Part shown: positions 44,458 through 52,493 of the stretch, piece by piece
Layout of the letters: the number at the start of each line of letters is the position of its first letter
Numbering within the stretch: the stretch's first letter is position 1
Origin: Nocardioides panacisoli
GTDB lineage: Bacteria; Actinomycetota; Actinomycetes; Propionibacteriales; Nocardioidaceae
Length of the DNA stretch: 64,000 nt
Direction: 5' to 3'
NCBI RefSeq assembly: GCF_019448235.1
Contig: NZ_CP080409.1
Coordinates: forward strand, 806,001 to 870,000
Notes under the pieces: generated by a model
The model's input: the letters and a program-made list of their open reading frames with translations, nothing else
What the model was told of the DNA's origin: nothing
Database searches by the model: none
Position numbers and translations under genes: made by a program

Positions 44458-45726
44458 ATGCGGATCGCAATGCTGTCCTATCGCAGCAAGCCGCACGTCG
44501 GGGGGCAGGGGGTCTACCTGCGTCACCTGAGTCGCGAGTTGGTCCGCCTGGGCCACGAGGTCGAGGTGTTCTCGGGTCAGCCCTATCCGGACCTGGACGA
44601 GGGCGTGAGGCTGACCAAGGTGCCCAGCCTCGACCTCTACCGGGAGACCGACCCGTTCCGCGTACCCAAGCTGCGCGAGTTCCGCGACCTCACTGACGTG
44701 CAGGAGTTCGCCATCATGTGTGCCGCGGGCTTCCCCGAGCCCCGGACGTTCAGCCGCCGCATCGCGAAGGTGATGGCCGAGCGGCGCGACGACTTCGACG
44801 TCGTCCACGACAACCAGGTGCTGGGCCACGGCATGCTCGACATCTCCGACCCGGAGAAGGTCGACCTCCCGATGATCACCACGATCCACCACCCGATCAC
44901 CTTCGACCGCCGCATCGACCTCAGCCAGACACGCAACCCGTGGCGCAAGGTGACCCTGCGTCGCTGGTACGGGTTCCTGCGGATGCAGGCGCACGTCGCC
45001 CGTCGGGTCCGGTGGATCCTCACCCCGAGCGAGGCGTCCAAGCGCGACATCGCCCGCGACTTCGGCGTCGACCCGGCCCGGATGCAGGTCATCCTGCTGG
45101 GCGTCAACGACAACTTCGTGCCGCCGACCAAGCCGCGGGTCCCGGGCCGAATCATGGCGATGGCCAGTGCCGATGCCCCGATGAAGGGGATCGCCACGCT
45201 CCTCGAGGCGTTCGCCAAGCTCCGCACCGAGCGCGACGTCGAACTCGTCCTGGTCACCCGCCCCGCGCCCGGTGGGCGCACCGAGAAGCTGATCGACGAG
45301 CTCGGCATCGCCCAGTCGGTGCGCTTCGCCAGCGGATTGAGCGACGACGAGCTCGTCGCGCTGATGGGCTCCGCCGAGGTGGCCTGCGTGCCGAGCCTCT
45401 ACGAGGGCTTCTCGCTCCCCACGGCCGAGCTGATGGCGTGCGGCACCCCACTGGTGGTGAGCCGGGCGGGCGCGATCCCCGAGGTCGTCGGTCCCGACGG
45501 CGAGTGCGCCGACCAGGTCCCGCCCGGCGACGTCGGCGAGCTGTACGCCGCACTGACGCGGATGCTCGACGATCCTGAGCGCCGGGAGCGGATGGGCGTC
45601 GCCGGTCGTCGGCGGGTCGAGGAGATGTTCAGCTGGCGGGCGGTCGCGCAGAAGGTCGCGGCGGCGTACGAGCAGGTCATCGCGGACCACCGGTCCGCGG
45701 GTGCGGCCACCGAGGAGGAGCGCTGA
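44458..45726 (+). CDS. GT4-family glycosyltransferase
   Basis: A 422-residue GT-B fold glycosyltransferase of family 4. N-terminal glycine-rich loop MLSYRSKPHVGGQGVYLRHLSREL, and the C-terminal nucleotide-sugar site EGFSLPTAE (E-x7-E) followed by CGTPLVVSRAGAIPEV. The ATG at 44458 follows GGGAGGAGAAG. No signal peptide or membrane helix, so it acts in the cytoplasm. It heads an operon with a methyltransferase and a prenyltransferase-like protein and shares the KstR-site promoter with kstR. Mtb Rv0225 (next to methyltransferase Rv0224c and the Rv0220-Rv0222 lipid genes) seems to be the counterpart. Acceptor unknown. Confidence 0.87.
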   Translation: MRIAMLSYRSKPHVGGQGVYLRHLSRELVRLGHEVEVFSGQPYPDLDEGVRLTKVPSLDLYRETDPFRVPKLREFRDLTDVQEFAIMCAAGFPEPRTFSRRIAKVMAERRDDFDVVHDNQVLGHGMLDISDPEKVDLPMITTIHHPITFDRRIDLSQTRNPWRKVTLRRWYGFLRMQAHVARRVRWILTPSEASKRDIARDFGVDPARMQVILLGVNDNFVPPTKPRVPGRIMAMASADAPMKGIATLLEAFAKLRTERDVELVLVTRPAPGGRTEKLIDELGIAQSVRFASGLSDDELVALMGSAEVACVPSLYEGFSLPTAELMACGTPLVVSRAGAIPEVVGPDGECADQVPPGDVGELYAALTRMLDDPERRERMGVAGRRRVEEMFSWRAVAQKVAAAYEQVIADHRSAGAATEEER

Positions 45727-45727
45727 G

Positions 45728-46474
45728 ATGCTGACCGTCGACTTCGACCGGCTCGGGTTGCGTCCCGGCGACCGTGTGCTCGACATGGGTGCCGGGGCGG
45801 GACGCCACAGCTTCGAGATGTACCGCCGCGGCGCCGACGTCGTCGCCTTCGACCAGGACGGCGACGAGCTCGCCGGCGTCCTGGAGCTCTTCGGTGCCAT
45901 GAAGGAGGCCGGCGAGGTACCCGCGGGGGCCAGCGCCGACATCAAGCAGGGCGACGCCCTCGCGCTGCCCTTCGCCGACGGTGAGTTCGACCGCATCGTC
46001 GCTGCCGAGGTCCTCGAGCACATCCCCAACGACGTCGCGGCGATCGAGGAGCTCATCCGGGTGCTGCGCCCCGGCGGTTCCCTCGCCGTCTCGGTGCCGC
46101 GCTGGCTTCCGGAGGTCGTCAACTGGCGCCTCTCCGCGGACTACCACAACGCGACCGGCGGCCACATCCGGATCTACACCGACCACGAGCTCATCGACAA
46201 GGTGACCAAGGGCGGCCGGGCCAACGACGGCACGCCGGGCACCGCGATGGTCTTCGACGGCAAGGACCACACCCACGGCCTGCACGCGCCGTACTGGTGG
46301 ATCAAGTGCGCCGTGGGCGTGGAGAACGACGGACACCCGCTGGCGAAGGCCTACCACCAGCTCCTGGTGTGGGAGATCATGAAGAACCCGCTGCCGCTGC
46401 GGCTGGCCGGCCGGGTGCTCGACCCCCTCATCGGCAAGAGCATGGTGCTCTACTTCCACAAGGCGGCTGCGTGA
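45728..46474 (+). CDS. Class I SAM-dependent methyltransferase of the GT cassette
   Basis: A 248-residue methyltransferase (Methyltransf_11 type). SAM motif I VLDMGAGAGRHSFEM, acidic motif FDQD, motif II FDRIVAAEVLEHIPND, motif III LRPGGSLAVSVPRW. ATG 45728 is just after the GT stop, with GAGGAG upstream. The C-terminal half (YHNATGGHIRIYTDHEL, HAPYWWIKCAVG, KSMVLYFHKA) is long and hydrophobic, as for lipid or polyprenyl substrates. GTGA overlap with the next gene. Confidence 0.86.
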   Translation: MLTVDFDRLGLRPGDRVLDMGAGAGRHSFEMYRRGADVVAFDQDGDELAGVLELFGAMKEAGEVPAGASADIKQGDALALPFADGEFDRIVAAEVLEHIPNDVAAIEELIRVLRPGGSLAVSVPRWLPEVVNWRLSADYHNATGGHIRIYTDHELIDKVTKGGRANDGTPGTAMVFDGKDHTHGLHAPYWWIKCAVGVENDGHPLAKAYHQLLVWEIMKNPLPLRLAGRVLDPLIGKSMVLYFHKAAA

Positions 46475-47619
46475 CGGCCCGTCGGTCCGAGGTGCCGCTG
46501 GCGCGGTTGCCCTACGTCGACGGGGTGCTGACCGCCGGTCAGGTGGCCGACACGGCGGCCTCGATCGCGGCGATGCAGGAGCCCCGCGGCGCCGTGCCCT
46601 GGACGACCGGCGAGCACGTCGACATCTGGAACCACGTCGAGGCCGCCATGGCGATGCTGGTCGGTGGTCAGGTCGAGGCCGCGGAACGGGCCTATGACTG
46701 GATCCCGACGATGCAGCGCAGTGACGGCTCCTTCCCGATGCAGATCGTCGACGGCGAGGTCACCGACGAGCGCGGTGAGGTCAACATGTCGGCCTACTTC
46801 GCCGTCGGCCTGTGGCATCACTGGCTGCTGCGCCGCGACATCCGCTTCATCGAGCGGCACTGGCCCGGTGTGCGCGCCGCCCTGGACTGGGTGATCTCCC
46901 TCCAGCAGCCCTTCGGCGGCATCTGGTGGACCCCGATCGACGAGTTCTGCCTGCTCACCGGCAACGCCAGCGTGCACCACTCGCTGCGTGCCGGGGTGGC
47001 CCTGGCCGACCTGATGGACGACCCGCAGCCGGAGTGGGAGCTGGCCGGCGGCCGGCTCGGCCATGCGGTACGCCGCCACCCGGACCTGTTCGCGGACAAG
47101 TCCAGCTACTCGATGGACTGGTACTACCCGGTGCTCGGTGGCGCGGTGCGCGGGCAGGCGGCGTACGACCTGCTCGCGATGCGGTGGGACGACTTCGTGG
47201 TGCCCGGCCTGGGCATCCACTGCGTCGACACCAACCCGTGGGTGACTGGCGCAGAGACGTGTGAGCTGGCGATGGCGCTCGACCTGATCGGCGACCAGCG
47301 CCGTGCGCTCCAGCTCTTCACCGACATGCAGCACCTGCGTGAGGGCGACGGTCGCTACTGGACCGGGTGGGTCTACGCCGACCCCCGGCGCCCGGCCCCG
47401 CCGGACGAGCCGGTCGACGTCCACTGGCCGGTCGAGCACACCACCTACACCGCGGCCGCGGTGGTGCTGGCCGCCGACGCGCTGGGGGAGACGTTCGGCC
47501 ACAGCACGCCCGGTTCGGCGATCATGCGGGGCACCTCGCTCGCGGCACCCTTCGACGAGATCGGCCTGGAGTGCGGCTGCTCCGACGAGTACGCCAACTC
47601 CTCGCGCCAGCGCCCCTGA
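46471..47619 (+). CDS. Prenyltransferase/terpene-cyclase-like alpha-toroid protein
   Basis: A 382-residue protein from GTG 46471. Repeated tryptophan/aspartate-rich helices (VDIWNHVEAAMAMLVGG, AYDWIPTMQRSDGSFPMQ, HHWLLRRDIRFIERHWPGV, SYSMDWYYPVLGG) fit an alpha/alpha toroid of the prenyltransferase/squalene-cyclase fold; the family is often annotated 'prenyltransferase'. The DxDD motif of terpene cyclases is absent, so a catalytic role is open; glycosidase-like toroids are an alternative. Ends five bases from the convergent methyltransferase gene. Always read with the GT and methyltransferase as one cassette. Confidence 0.75.
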   Translation: MTARRSEVPLARLPYVDGVLTAGQVADTAASIAAMQEPRGAVPWTTGEHVDIWNHVEAAMAMLVGGQVEAAERAYDWIPTMQRSDGSFPMQIVDGEVTDERGEVNMSAYFAVGLWHHWLLRRDIRFIERHWPGVRAALDWVISLQQPFGGIWWTPIDEFCLLTGNASVHHSLRAGVALADLMDDPQPEWELAGGRLGHAVRRHPDLFADKSSYSMDWYYPVLGGAVRGQAAYDLLAMRWDDFVVPGLGIHCVDTNPWVTGAETCELAMALDLIGDQRRALQLFTDMQHLREGDGRYWTGWVYADPRRPAPPDEPVDVHWPVEHTTYTAAAVVLAADALGETFGHSTPGSAIMRGTSLAAPFDEIGLECGCSDEYANSSRQRP

Positions 47620-47623
47620 CGGC

Positions 47624-48262
47624 TCAGGTGCGCCGCAGGACGCGCAGCGAACCGACGGCGTCGACCTCGACGAAACGGCCGGACGCGAGGGCGGGCAGGT
47701 AGATCTGCTCGTATGGCGGCCGGCCACCGTGTGCGGGGTCGGGGAAGACGTCGTGGACGGCGAGGAGGCCGCCGCGCATCACGTGCGGGGTCCACGCCTC
47801 GTAGTCGGTGCGCGCCGGTTCCTCGCCGTGGCCGCCGTCGATGAAGAGCAGGGACAGCGGCGTGGTCCAGTGGCGAGCGACCGTCGCGGAGCGTCCCAGG
47901 ACGGCGACCACGTGGTCCTCCAGGTCGGCGTCGGCGATCGTGCTGCGGAACGTGGGGAGGGTGTCCATCAGCCCCGTGGTCGGGTCGACGAGGGTGGTGT
48001 CGTGGTGCTCCCAGCCGGCCTGGTTCTCCTCCGAGCCGCGGTGGTGGTCGACGGTGAAGACGACCGCTCGCTCGTCCACCTCCCGGGCCGCGGCGCCCAG
48101 CCAGATCGCGGACTTGCCGCAGTAGGTGCCGACCTCCAGTGCGGGTCCGTGGGGGAGGCGTTCGCGTGCGATGCGGTGGAGGGCCGCGCCCTCGTCCTCG
48201 GGCATGAAGCCCTTCGCGGCGCGGGCGTGGGCGAGCAGGTCCTCGGGCATCGTGTCGGACAC
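47624..48262 (-). CDS. Class I SAM methyltransferase (TylF/Methyltransf_24-like)
   Basis: A 212-residue protein. ALEVGTYCGKSAIWLGAAA is SAM motif I, VFTVDHHRGSEEN the acidic end of strand 2, LSLLFIDGGHGEEPARTDYEAW the metal-/substrate-binding motif of macrocin-O-methyltransferase-like enzymes. GTG 48262 is probably leaderless: a -10 TAGACT ends six bases upstream and the KstR site follows at 48281-48294, shared with the divergent FadE34-like gene. Converges on the prenyltransferase-like gene, completing a four-gene cassette read from two KstR-controlled promoters. Confidence 0.82.
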   Translation of the reverse strand: MSDTMPEDLLAHARAAKGFMPEDEGAALHRIARERLPHGPALEVGTYCGKSAIWLGAAAREVDERAVVFTVDHHRGSEENQAGWEHHDTTLVDPTTGLMDTLPTFRSTIADADLEDHVVAVLGRSATVARHWTTPLSLLFIDGGHGEEPARTDYEAWTPHVMRGGLLAVHDVFPDPAHGGRPPYEQIYLPALASGRFVEVDAVGSLRVLRRT

Positions 48263-48280
48263 GGCACCAGTCTAGTAAAG

Positions 48281-48294
48281 TGGAACGTGTTCTA
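48281..48294. promoter_or_regulatory. KstR operator between methyltransferase and FadE34-like gene
   Basis: TGGAACGTGTTCTA, core GAAC-GT-GTTC. On the minus strand a -10 TAGACT (48269-48274) follows at six bases from the GTG of the methyltransferase; on the plus strand the acyl-CoA dehydrogenase start is 65 bases away with a GAGGAG ribosome site. Confidence 0.85.
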
Positions 48295-48358
48295 GTCGAG
48301 CCCTCCGGTGGTGGCGCCGCGAGGCTGCCCGCGACGGGGCCCGAGACCGAGGAGACGC

Positions 48359-50353
48359 ATGTCGATCGCACTGAGCGAGGAGCAGGTCGAGCTGGCGGCG
48401 AGCCTGCGGAAGTGGGCCGCCGGTCTCGGTGGCGTCGAGGCGGCGCGGTCCGCGGAGGGCAAGGCCGACGCCGACTTCGGCGACGCCTGGGCGGCCGTGG
48501 TCGACATGGGTGTGGCCGCCATCGCCGTGCCCGAGGACGCCGGTGGCGGGGGCGGCAGCCTGCTCGACCAGGCGGTCGCGCTCGAGGCGTGCGCCCACGA
48601 GCTCCTGCCCTCCGGTCTGCTCGGCGCGGCCATCGGGTCCGCGCTGACCGGCCGACCGGGCCGCTACGGCGTCCAGGTCCACCCCGGTGGCGCGCTCTGG
48701 GACGGCGGCGCCGCCACCGACCACATCCTGCTCGCGGGCGCCGCGGCCGGCACGGCGACGCTCGGGCTGGACCTCACCGCACGCCACGCCACGACCACCG
48801 GCGGGGGCGAGGATGACCCGCAGCGGCGGCGTACGGCGATCACGCTGGCGGCCGCCGAGGCGTCCGGTGTGGCGCGCTGGTGCCTGGAGACCGCGGTCGC
48901 CCACGCCAAGGTCCGTGAGCAGTTCGGCCGGCCCATCGGCAGCTTCCAGGCCGTGAAGCACCTGTGTGCGCAGATGCTCGAGACCGCCGAGGCCGTCACC
49001 GCTGCCGCCTGGGACGCGGCCTCCGCCGCCGACCGCGACGACGCCGAGCAGTGGGGGTTCGCGGTCGACGTCGCGCAGGCCACCTGCTTCGAGGGCGCCG
49101 TAGGGGTGGCGCAGGACTGCATCCAGGTGCTGGGTGGCATCGGCTTCACCTTCGAGCACGACGCCCACCTCTACCTCCGACGGGCGATGTCGCTGCGAGC
49201 GCTCGTCGGCGACGCCGACCTCGCGGCCGAGCGCCTCACGGCTGCCGCCGCTGCCGGCGTACGCCGCCGCGTGGCCCTCGACCTCGACGGCCGCGACGAC
49301 GCGGTCCGGGGCGACGTGCGCGCCACCGTCGAGCGGATCGCCGGCCTTGCGGAGGAGCAGCGGCGGGCGGCACTGGTCGCCACGGGCTACCTGACCCCCC
49401 ACTGGCCGCGACCCGCGGGACTCGCCGCCGACCCGGTGACCCAGGTGGTCATCGACCAGGAGCTCGACCGTGCCGGCGTGCAGCGGCCCGACCTGGTCAT
49501 CGCCGGTTGGGCCTTGCCCACGATCCTGGAGCATGGCACCGATGCCCAGCGCGAGCGGTTCGTCGAGCCGTCACTCCACGGTGACCTGGTGTGGTGCCAG
49601 CTCTTCTCCGAGCCCGGGTCGGGCTCGGACCTGGCGTCGCTGCGCACGCGCGCGGAGCGGGTCGACGGCGGCTGGCGGCTGACCGGCCAGAAGGTGTGGA
49701 CGTCGATGGCCGAGCGGGCCGACTGGGCGATCTGCCTGGCGCGGACCGATCCCGACGCCCCGGCCCACCGCGGCATCACCTACTTCGTCGTGGACATGCG
49801 CACCGCCGGCATCGAGGTGCGGCCACTGCGGGAGATCACCGGCGAGGCGCTGTTCAACGAGGTCTTCCTCGACGGCGTGTTCGTGCCCGACGACTGCGTC
49901 GTCGCCGAGCCCGGGGACGGGTGGCGACTGGCGCGCACCACCCTGGCGAACGAGCGGGTGGCGATGGCCACTGCCCGACTGGACAAGAGCGTGGAGCGGG
50001 CGGTCGAGCTCGCGAGCGGCGACCTCGGTGCCACCGAACGGGTCCGGGTGGGCCGTGCCGTCGCGCTGGCGACCGTGTGCGGCCTGCTCGGGGTGCGGAC
50101 GACACTCCGCGCCCTGGACGGGCGCGGCCCCGGTGCCGAGTCCAGCGTGGCCAAGCTGCTGGGCGTCCGCAGCCGGCAGGACGCCTCGGACCTCGTGGTG
50201 GACCTCCAGCGCGACCGGGTCGCGCTCGGCGACCCCGACGTGCAGGCCGACGTCTGGGAGGCGCTCAACACCCGCTGCCTCTCGATCGCCGGTGGCACCA
50301 CGCAGATCCTGCGCAACGTGGCCGGCGAGCGGATCCTCGGCCTGCCGCGGTAG
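48359..50353 (+). CDS. fadE34: Two-domain acyl-CoA dehydrogenase, FadE34 (ChsE3)-like
   Basis: A 664-residue flavoenzyme with two ACAD halves in one chain. N-half: FGDAWAAVVDMGVAAIAVPEDAGGGGG, then HAKVREQFGRPIGSFQAVKHLCAQM and LGGIGFTFEHDAHLYLRR near residue 265; C-half begins near 320 and has FSEPGSGSDLASLRTRAE, WRLTGQKVWTSMAERADW and ends TQILRNVAGERILGLPR. FadE34 of Mtb (Rv3573c) is a fused ACAD of similar size that oxidises a C5 steroid side-chain CoA thioester and is next to kstR; here four genes separate them. ATG 48359 follows GAGGAG. KstR site upstream. Confidence 0.87.
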   Translation: MSIALSEEQVELAASLRKWAAGLGGVEAARSAEGKADADFGDAWAAVVDMGVAAIAVPEDAGGGGGSLLDQAVALEACAHELLPSGLLGAAIGSALTGRPGRYGVQVHPGGALWDGGAATDHILLAGAAAGTATLGLDLTARHATTTGGGEDDPQRRRTAITLAAAEASGVARWCLETAVAHAKVREQFGRPIGSFQAVKHLCAQMLETAEAVTAAAWDAASAADRDDAEQWGFAVDVAQATCFEGAVGVAQDCIQVLGGIGFTFEHDAHLYLRRAMSLRALVGDADLAAERLTAAAAAGVRRRVALDLDGRDDAVRGDVRATVERIAGLAEEQRRAALVATGYLTPHWPRPAGLAADPVTQVVIDQELDRAGVQRPDLVIAGWALPTILEHGTDAQRERFVEPSLHGDLVWCQLFSEPGSGSDLASLRTRAERVDGGWRLTGQKVWTSMAERADWAICLARTDPDAPAHRGITYFVVDMRTAGIEVRPLREITGEALFNEVFLDGVFVPDDCVVAEPGDGWRLARTTLANERVAMATARLDKSVERAVELASGDLGATERVRVGRAVALATVCGLLGVRTTLRALDGRGPGAESSVAKLLGVRSRQDASDLVVDLQRDRVALGDPDVQADVWEALNTRCLSIAGGTTQILRNVAGERILGLPR

Positions 50354-50367
50354 CCGGTCGCGCGGAC

Positions 50368-51153
50368 TCAGGCGCCGGGCACGTCGCCGAAGTCCGGCTC
50401 GCGGCCCTCCGCGAACGCACGCAGGGCCTCGGCGTTGGCAGGGCCACCCATCAGCTCGGCGAACCAGGCGTTCTCCCGGTCCCGCGCCTCGGCGATCGCA
50501 GCACGCTGCGGCGCGGTGATCGCCTCCTTGACCGCGACGAGACTGGAGACGGGGCGCCGCGCGAGCGTGGCCGCCTGCTCGTGCGCGGCGGCGAGCAGGT
50601 CATCGGGGGCGCACAGCTGCCGGACGAGGCCGACCGCAAGGGCGTCCTCGGCGGAGATCCATTCGGCGGAGAGCAGGATCCAGCTCGCCGCCTGGCGACC
50701 GAGCAGCTGCGGGAACAGCAGGCTCGACGCCGCCTCCGGTGCGACACCGAGGCTGGTGAAGGGGCACTTGAACCGCGCCGTTGTCGAGGCGAGGGCGAGG
50801 TCGGCGAAGCCGAGGATCGTGCAGCCGATGCCGAGCCCGAGGCCGTTCACGGCGATCACGAGCGGCTTGGGGAACTCCACCAAAGCGTCAACCAGGCCGA
50901 GGAAGCCGTGCTCGCCGGGCACGAAGTCGGGGTTCGTGGTCCGCTCGGCCATCTCGGCCAGGTCGGTGCCCGCCGAGAACGCCCGCCCCGTCCCGGTGAG
51001 GAGTACGACGGCCACCTCCGGGTCGCCGGCTGCCGCGCGCAGGCACTCGGTCGTCTCGTCGTACATCGCCTCGTTGAAGGCGTTGAGTGCCTCGGGGCGG
51101 TCGAGGGTGAGCGTGCGCACCCGGTCGCGATCGGCGACCTGCACCAGGGTCAT
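50368..51153 (-). CDS. Enoyl-CoA hydratase/isomerase family protein
   Basis: A 261-residue crotonase. Oxyanion-hole loops AFSAGTDLAEM and GLGLGIGCTILGFADLALAS, and the catalytic Glu in LGVAPEAASSLLFPQLLG; the second Glu position of classic hydratases (usually E in DLIWAEE-type loop) is not obvious, so isomerase activity is possible. Its ATG overlaps the stop of the upstream hydrolase (ATGA at 51150-51153), so they are translated together from a KstR-controlled promoter. Mtb Rv0222 (EchA1) sits in the same neighbourhood as LipC and a WS/DGAT. Confidence 0.87.
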   Translation of the reverse strand: MTLVQVADRDRVRTLTLDRPEALNAFNEAMYDETTECLRAAAGDPEVAVVLLTGTGRAFSAGTDLAEMAERTTNPDFVPGEHGFLGLVDALVEFPKPLVIAVNGLGLGIGCTILGFADLALASTTARFKCPFTSLGVAPEAASSLLFPQLLGRQAASWILLSAEWISAEDALAVGLVRQLCAPDDLLAAAHEQAATLARRPVSSLVAVKEAITAPQRAAIAEARDRENAWFAELMGGPANAEALRAFAEGREPDFGDVPGA

Positions 51154-52406
51154 CGCGCCTGCTCCGCGCGCGCCACGGCCTGGGAGGTGCGGTGGTGCCA
51201 GGTGAGGTAGCGGTCGACCGCCCGCAACAGGTGAGTCGAGCGGATCGAGGGGAAGATGTCGAAGGCGTGCTGGGCGCCACCGAACTCGGCGTAGGTCACC
51301 GACTTCTGCGACACCGCGCGCAGGCGCTCCGCGAACGCGCGTGCCTGGCCGACGGGGACCAGCGTGTCGTGGGCGCCGTGGATGACGAAGAAGTCCGGTG
51401 CGTCCGGGGTGATCCGCAGCAGGGGAGAGGCCGCCTCGAAGGCCTCCGGCTCCGTGGCGGGGTCCCGTTGCAGGATCCGGCGGGCCAGGAAGGTGTCGCG
51501 CAGGAGTTCGGCGCTGCGCAGGCCCGTCGCGCCCGCGAAGTCATAGACGCCGTAGTGCGGGACGGCGACCTGGACGGTCGTGTCGGCGTCCTCGAAGCCG
51601 GGCTGCCAGACCGGGTCGTTCGGGGTCAGCGCCGCCAGCGAGCTCAGGTGCCCACCGGCCGACCCGCCGGTGATCGCGACGTAGGTGGGGTCGCCGCCGT
51701 AGTCGGCGATGTTGTCCTTCACCCACGCCAGCGCCCGCTTGACGTCGATGATCTGTGCCGGCCACGGGTGTCGTGGCGCGAGGCGGTAGTTGATCGTGAC
51801 GCAGACCCAGCCCTTGGCGGCCATGCGCGCCAGCAGGGGCAGCGCCTGCTGCTCCTTGTTGCCGATCGTCCAGCCGCCGCCGTGCACCTGCAGCAACACC
51901 GGCGCGCCGGCCGCGGGTGCGGGGGTCGCGGTGTAGACGTCGAGGCGGTGGCGGGTGGGGTGCTCGCCGTAGGGGACGTCCCGGTGGACCTGGACGCCCA
52001 GGCTCCGTCGCCGGCGCTCGAAGCTGAACGGCGAGGCGATCGTGGCCAGCGGCAGTCGCAGGTCCTCGTCCGCGGGAGGGTCGAGCAGCGTCTCGTGGTC
52101 GGGACCCAGCCCGCTCGACAGCGCGGTGGAGACCTCCTGGCGCGAGCGGGTGCTGCGTGCCACCAGGTAGGCCAGCCCGGCGATGTTGGCACCGGCCACG
52201 AGCATGCCGGCCGGCGTGGCCCGGCGGCGCAGCACCTGGCTCGCCGCGTCGGCGGTGGCGGCCCCGAGCAGGTGGGGAGCGAGCTCGTCGGTGAGCCAGC
52301 CGGCGAAGAACGCCGGGATCCCGGTGCGGAAGCCCGGGAGGGGGCGGATCGCGTTGGCGGTCAACGCCGCGAAGGCGGCCTGGCGGAGCGCGAAGCGTGG
52401 TCTCAC
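51150..52406 (-). CDS. Alpha/beta hydrolase of HSL type, LipC-like esterase
   Basis: A 418-residue esterase. Oxyanion HGGGW at residues 175-179, nucleophile Ser249 in TGGSAGGHLS, the acid Asp in FVIHGAHDTLVPV and the His in GGAQHAFDIF. An N-terminal 130-residue helical, partly hydrophobic extension (AFAALTANAIRPLPGFRTGI, ANIAGLAYLVA) is typical of LipC-like members. GTG 52406 is chosen because a -10 like TAGTGT precedes it by seven bases (leaderless) and longer frames cross the KstR operator. Divergent from the WS/DGAT gene with the operator between; the trio LipC, WS/DGAT, EchA resembles Mtb Rv0220-Rv0222. Confidence 0.87.
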   Translation of the reverse strand: MRPRFALRQAAFAALTANAIRPLPGFRTGIPAFFAGWLTDELAPHLLGAATADAASQVLRRRATPAGMLVAGANIAGLAYLVARSTRSRQEVSTALSSGLGPDHETLLDPPADEDLRLPLATIASPFSFERRRRSLGVQVHRDVPYGEHPTRHRLDVYTATPAPAAGAPVLLQVHGGGWTIGNKEQQALPLLARMAAKGWVCVTINYRLAPRHPWPAQIIDVKRALAWVKDNIADYGGDPTYVAITGGSAGGHLSSLAALTPNDPVWQPGFEDADTTVQVAVPHYGVYDFAGATGLRSAELLRDTFLARRILQRDPATEPEAFEAASPLLRITPDAPDFFVIHGAHDTLVPVGQARAFAERLRAVSQKSVTYAEFGGAQHAFDIFPSIRSTHLLRAVDRYLTWHHRTSQAVARAEQAR

Positions 52407-52438
52407 GGTCAGGACACTACTGAGTGCGTGCGCGATAA

Positions 52439-52456
52439 TGAAACACGTTCTAGTAT
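52439..52456. promoter_or_regulatory. KstR operator between hydrolase and WS/DGAT genes
   Basis: TGAAACACGTTCTA (52439-52452) fits TnnAACnnGTTnnA. The rightward -10 TAGTAT (52451-52456) overlaps its end; the string AACACGTTCTAGTAT is identical to that of the mce4 promoter. To the left the hydrolase start is 33 bases away. Confidence 0.82.
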
Positions 52457-52493
52457 TTGCGGCTGCGAGCCACCACTGGCACGAGGGGATGAC

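Noticed and set aside
48359..50353. The FadE34-like gene as two separate genes joined by sequencing error
   Set aside because: Fused two-domain ACADs of about this size are normal for FadE34, and the linker is continuous with good codon usage.
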